This document shows, piece after piece, positions 60,240 to 64,000 of a DNA stretch of 64,000 nucleotides; positions within the stretch are counted from its first letter, which is position 1, and each line of letters begins with the position of its first letter. The stretch is taken from NCBI GenBank assembly GCA_000727475.1, contig KL647304.1, forward strand, positions 536,272-600,271, written 5' to 3'. The DNA is from Sarcocystis neurona. Taxonomy: Eukaryota > Apicomplexa > Conoidasida > Eucoccidiorida > Sarcocystidae. The translations under genes and the position numbers were made by a program. Under the pieces are notes generated by a model, which ran no database searches, was not told the origin of the DNA, and saw only the letters and a list, made by a program, of their open reading frames with translations.

Positions 60240-62942
60240 ATGGCTCCTTTTTCTCGAAAGAATTCTCACTGTAGCACGAAGGAAGGACGGGGTGGAGCGA
60301 CCAGCGCGCGTCTGAAGGCGTGCGAGGGATCTCAAAACTCCGATACGTATTCGTCTCCTGCGTGCTCCTCTTCCCCTTCTTTGTGTCCTACTTTCCCCCA
60401 CCCGCAACCCACATCGCGTTCTAAGGAGGTGGGAGACAATCCATGTTCTGTTTTAAGCATTTCTGCAAAGGCAACAATAGGACTGCAGAAACCCTGTATA
60501 GAGAGTTTTGGCGCGAAATCATCTGATAGAATCACAGACAGATGTGAAAAGTCCGATTTTATCCTTTCGCCGCTTAAACGTCGCCGCGGCGTGCAGTCTC
60601 TAGGAGCAGTTCCATCAAGGAGTCCTCCCAGGAGTCCATCCGCTGAAAGCGGTGAACAAAAATGGCTGGCAGAAACGTGTTCTTTTTCTCGAGACCGAGC
60701 TTGGCTGAAAGCTGGGGATCACCCGTCTCATAGTGCTACGATATTTCTGCCAGGGAAAGAAGAAGCTATATCGGAGAAGGAAGCTCTGCCTTCTTACCCG
60801 ACTTCTTTCGCATACAGGGGTCGTCAGGCTGCGATTCCCTGTGCAAAGGGACAAGCACAACCACCCGAAAGTGCCGTTGGGGATGAGACAGCTGGCCTAG
60901 AAGGGTTATCTAGGATTTCCAAAGTTGCTTCTTCCATTAAGAAGCGAAAAGTTCGACTGACTGTTACAGTTTTGTTTGTTGTTGCTCTTTTCTTTGTGTT
61001 TGTCCTCCCCCCTCTCTTCCGAGAGGTGTATCTGCGCAGAGTCTACGTTCATCCCCTAGCAACATGGTTTTCGCAGAAATGCAGAGCGCTGCACTGCCTC
61101 TGGGAAGTCGGGGCTGTAACAATGTCCTTGGTATACGAATTCAGCGGACGCCTCTCCCCTATTCTTCTAGAACCCGTCGGAGAAATAATCGGTTTTACGA
61201 GTCTACGCCTCTGGGCAGCTTCTTTCTTCTCTCTCATTAAAATGCCACGCAGCGGGACATGGCTTCCTGAACGCTGGCCGCGGTCTACCGAATATGAACG
61301 TTTCAAAATACCGGTTGTACCCACTGTTGAAGAGCTACAAAAAGAGTTTCCACAATACGCTCTCGGACGAGTCCCAGCCACTGAAGCGCTGCGGAAACAC
61401 TCAGAGGAATTTAAACAAGAAATTATTCGAGTAACTGAAGATGTTCATGTAGCGGTTGGATTTGGGCTAGCTAACTGCGTAATTATTAATGCTCCCGAGG
61501 GTTTTATACTGGTTGACACAATGGAAAGCATTGCTGCCATGGAAGCTGTCTGGCGCGCATGGCTGAAGTTGCCAGAGGCGAGGAAAAGAAGACGAAGCAG
61601 CAGACCCGTGGTCACGCGCAGAAAACATGACGGCAGCCAACGGTCTAGCGACGAAATTGACTGCAGCATGTTCACTCGCTGTAGGCGTGACAGAATGATC
61701 TGCACACGGGGTGGGATGCTACCTAGGAGTAGCAAGCGTAGTTGTGCTCCAGCATCCCGAAAGAGCTTGGTACGGGAAAGCCTGCTTACTAAAAGATGCT
61801 CTACGCTTCTTTGTAAGCAAAAGACGAGGACTAATGGCATTCAATTTACTCGACGTCTGGAACGTTCGCCCCCAGTAAAAGCTATTATTTACACACATTT
61901 CCACACAGATCACGTATTTGGCGCGGCGGCCGTTGCCCAACCCGATACAGAAGTTCACGCTTACTGGCTGACATACGTTGAAATGAGTAAGGTCTTCACG
62001 CTCACAGCAGGTATCACCTACAGGCGATCCATGCGGCAGTTTGGCGTGTTTGTAGAGAAGTACGATTTTCTGAATGCGGGCATCGGCCCATCGCTTCGCT
62101 ACAATAGTAGGGAAGAAATAGGCACCGTTCTGCCAACGCACGTGATGTACGGCGAACGGAAAGTGCTCAACGTTGCAGGTATGAAGCTGGAGTTGCTTCA
62201 CGCCCCTGGTGAGAGCAAGGATCAGCTGGTGGTTTGGCTCCCTGAGAAAAAACTCCTCATAGGTGCTGACAATGTATACAAATCGATGCCAAATATATAC
62301 GCTATCCGAGGCACAGAGACACGGGACTGCAACTACTGGATTGCCTCATTAGACATGATGCGCTCCTTGCAGCCCGAGTTTCTCGTGCTGGGCCACACGC
62401 GTCCTTTGACGGGTCGTGAATACATAGCCTCGACGCTGCTTGCCTACAGGGATGCGATTCAGTTTATACACGACCAGACTCTGCGCTATATGAACAAAGG
62501 ATACTACGCCAACGACATCGCGCACATGGTGAAGCTGCCTCCACACCTCTCGTCCCATCCGTTTTTACAACCTTTCTACGGAACGGTGCCCTGGGCAGTG
62601 AAAGCCATTTTCACGCACTACATGGGGTGGTTCAGCGGGAATCCCGAGGATCTCGCTGTCATGAGCACTCAAGAGAAAGCAGAGACTTTCCTCAGTCTTG
62701 CGGGGAACGTGCAGAACCTTCTTGCACACGCTCTGAAAAACTTACGGGAGGGACACGTGCAGAGAGCCTTAGAGTTCGCTAGCGCTGCTCACCACGTCGC
62801 ACCCGCCTCTGCAGAGGCAAAAACTTTGAAAATACTTGCGCTCAGAGCAACAGCGGCGAAACAGCAGGCCGCCACTGGTGAGACCGCTTTGCCTTCGCTC
62901 ACTCCATTCACAGCTCTACCGTACGAGTTTCAATGGGATTAG
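60240..62942 (+). CDS. membrane-anchored alkyl-sulfatase-type metallo-beta-lactamase-fold hydrolase
   Basis: A single open frame of 900 codons from ATG. Residues 1-235 are polar and probably disordered, 240-258 form a membrane segment (TVTVLFVVALFFVFVLPP), and a second hydrophobic stretch lies near 293-335. The catalytic fold runs from about 400 to 750. Metal ligands are visible as H553, H555, D557 and H558 (THFHTDH), E658 (HAPGES), D677 (GADN) and H719 (LGHTRP). Taking Pseudomonas SdsA1 from memory, the spacing of E658, position 677, N685-R690 and R695 is identical to its ligand Glu280, ligand 299 and sulfate-binding residues 307-312 and 317, so hydrolysis of a sulfate ester is the best guess. 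A basic insert at about 448-545 separates two core strands and is not family sequence. The dimerisation region follows (GWFSGNPEDL, GHVQRALEFAS). The protein stops there, without the C-terminal SCP2-like domain of bacterial enzymes. It probably sits in an internal or surface membrane; topology is not decided. Confidence 0.92.
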   Translation: MAPFSRKNSHCSTKEGRGGATSARLKACEGSQNSDTYSSPACSSSPSLCPTFPHPQPTSRSKEVGDNPCSVLSISAKATIGLQKPCIESFGAKSSDRITDRCEKSDFILSPLKRRRGVQSLGAVPSRSPPRSPSAESGEQKWLAETCSFSRDRAWLKAGDHPSHSATIFLPGKEEAISEKEALPSYPTSFAYRGRQAAIPCAKGQAQPPESAVGDETAGLEGLSRISKVASSIKKRKVRLTVTVLFVVALFFVFVLPPLFREVYLRRVYVHPLATWFSQKCRALHCLWEVGAVTMSLVYEFSGRLSPILLEPVGEIIGFTSLRLWAASFFSLIKMPRSGTWLPERWPRSTEYERFKIPVVPTVEELQKEFPQYALGRVPATEALRKHSEEFKQEIIRVTEDVHVAVGFGLANCVIINAPEGFILVDTMESIAAMEAVWRAWLKLPEARKRRRSSRPVVTRRKHDGSQRSSDEIDCSMFTRCRRDRMICTRGGMLPRSSKRSCAPASRKSLVRESLLTKRCSTLLCKQKTRTNGIQFTRRLERSPPVKAIIYTHFHTDHVFGAAAVAQPDTEVHAYWLTYVEMSKVFTLTAGITYRRSMRQFGVFVEKYDFLNAGIGPSLRYNSREEIGTVLPTHVMYGERKVLNVAGMKLELLHAPGESKDQLVVWLPEKKLLIGADNVYKSMPNIYAIRGTETRDCNYWIASLDMMRSLQPEFLVLGHTRPLTGREYIASTLLAYRDAIQFIHDQTLRYMNKGYYANDIAHMVKLPPHLSSHPFLQPFYGTVPWAVKAIFTHYMGWFSGNPEDLAVMSTQEKAETFLSLAGNVQNLLAHALKNLREGHVQRALEFASAAHHVAPASAEAKTLKILALRATAAKQQAATGETALPSLTPFTALPYEFQWD

Positions 62943-64000
62943 TCATCCACGCTGTTTTGTGCCAACACGCATACTCATTTAGATATACCGACAGATGGGC
63001 ACGAATGCACTTGGCAGGCTTCGACCTATTTCTTGAGTTTACATGTGCGTGCGTACGTAGCGGGCCATAATTAAACGCAGGTGGAAACCGTATCTCGGTT
63101 TTCACAATGTTTTTCTGGTTTTGTGCATATTAGTGCACATTCACGTATACGAGCACGTGAGCACAGAGTCAGGTTCGTGTGCGCACACTAGTGTGCATCT
63201 GCACATGTACGAATGTACGTTAACATGAGTGCTTCAGCAATTTCTTTTTATGTGAGGCTCCTGATGTCGACGTTACGGCGGTCCGCTTTACTGCTGAAGC
63301 AGCTGCGTCGGCGACCTACCTCCTTCGAAGCACACCGAGGAACTACGAGTTTCCACACGCGTCTATCTGAGTATGTATGTATGTAGTACGTGGGTTCCTA
63401 GGATCATCTTGCTCTCTTAGAGATATCTAGCCCTTTCTTTATTACCTTTGACGAAACAGATGTGAAAAACTGTCAAGATATGCCGTTTTTCGTGTGAGCT
63501 TTTTCCATTGACGGCCACAACCACTCTTCGTGCTTTACGGATTTCTGTGTTATGTGCACCTAATTTGCAGCGTTTAAAAAGGAGAATATATTGACTCTCT
63601 TCTACTTGTCTGCTATTAGTGCTGTGACTGTCTCTCCGTGCTGCGTGTCTGTGTGTTTCCCGCTCTGTTATTTACTTGTTGCTGTATGTTATCCACGTAC
63701 CTGTGTTTGTCGAAGGATATATAACTACTTTGTTGCTCACGCACACAGTTCTCCACGTTTCTGAACACTCCAGGCTTCATTCTTTACGGGATGATGAATT
63801 CTTGCGTGTTCCGCAACAATCGACTCCGCGTGCAGTATCTAGTCTGCAGTGCTGCCACGTGCCACCCATATTTCCACGTGAAGCTCAATGATCATCATTA
63901 GTGTGTCTGCTGCAACACTGAAACCGAGAATTCATGATTAGTTTCTGTTGCCTTTCCAAATGTATTCTCTCAGGTCGAAACTGGTTCCTCACAGCTGCGT
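62943..64000. other. 3' flank of the alkyl-sulfatase-like gene
   Basis: Unique sequence. The only open frame above 60 codons (63676-63891, plus) shows no motif and begins with a non-ATG codon. A purine/pyrimidine-mixed stretch with gtgtgcatctgcacatgtac near 63190 is weakly palindromic. No gene is supported. Confidence 0.5.

Overview
The window looks like nuclear DNA of a coccidian apicomplexan, most likely an Eimeria-type parasite. The evidence is base composition near 50% GC, CAG/CTG triplet tracts everywhere (in exons they encode Ala, Gln and Ser runs), stretches of TA/CA/GTAT microsatellite, small exons in long introns, and eukaryotic housekeeping genes. The genus is inferred from repeat style, not from a marker gene.

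Layout. (1) Positions 1-1320 are degenerate TA/TC/CA repeats. (2) About 1745-8457, minus strand: the proteasome-associated deubiquitinase UCHL5/UCH37. Its five upstream exons are resolved to the base; its 3' end is unresolved and may lie off the left edge. (3) 8458-13080: little that can be supported. (4) 13.08-16.06 kb: a candidate plus-strand gene of unknown function. (5) 17443-28694, plus strand: the beta subunit of general transcription factor TFIIE, six exons, 428 aa. (6) 28.7-36.9 kb: no resolved gene, a few candidate exons. (7) 36875-51276, minus strand: a NIPA-like (Mg2+ transporter type) membrane protein, nine exons, 655 aa, with a long C-terminal tail. (8) 51.3-60.2 kb: candidate minus-strand exons, one ORF broken by an in-frame TGA, and a diverged tandem duplication. 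(9) 60240-62942, plus strand: a single-exon, 900-aa, membrane-anchored alkyl-sulfatase-type metallo-beta-lactamase-fold protein. (10) The last kilobase is 3' flank.

The three split genes were rebuilt by hand by matching reading phase at every junction and checking conserved family motifs. Their introns are 0.4-2.7 kb and carry nearly all the repeats. Two rules stand out. Triplet tracts read CTG on the sense strand in introns but CAG on the sense strand in exons. Of the 18 acceptors, 15 end in GCAG, and several are preceded directly by CTG units. The genes serve unrelated cellular roles (ubiquitin editing, transcription initiation, ion or small-molecule transport, sulfate-ester hydrolysis), so there is no operon logic. 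No CRISPR array, rRNA or convincing tRNA was seen.
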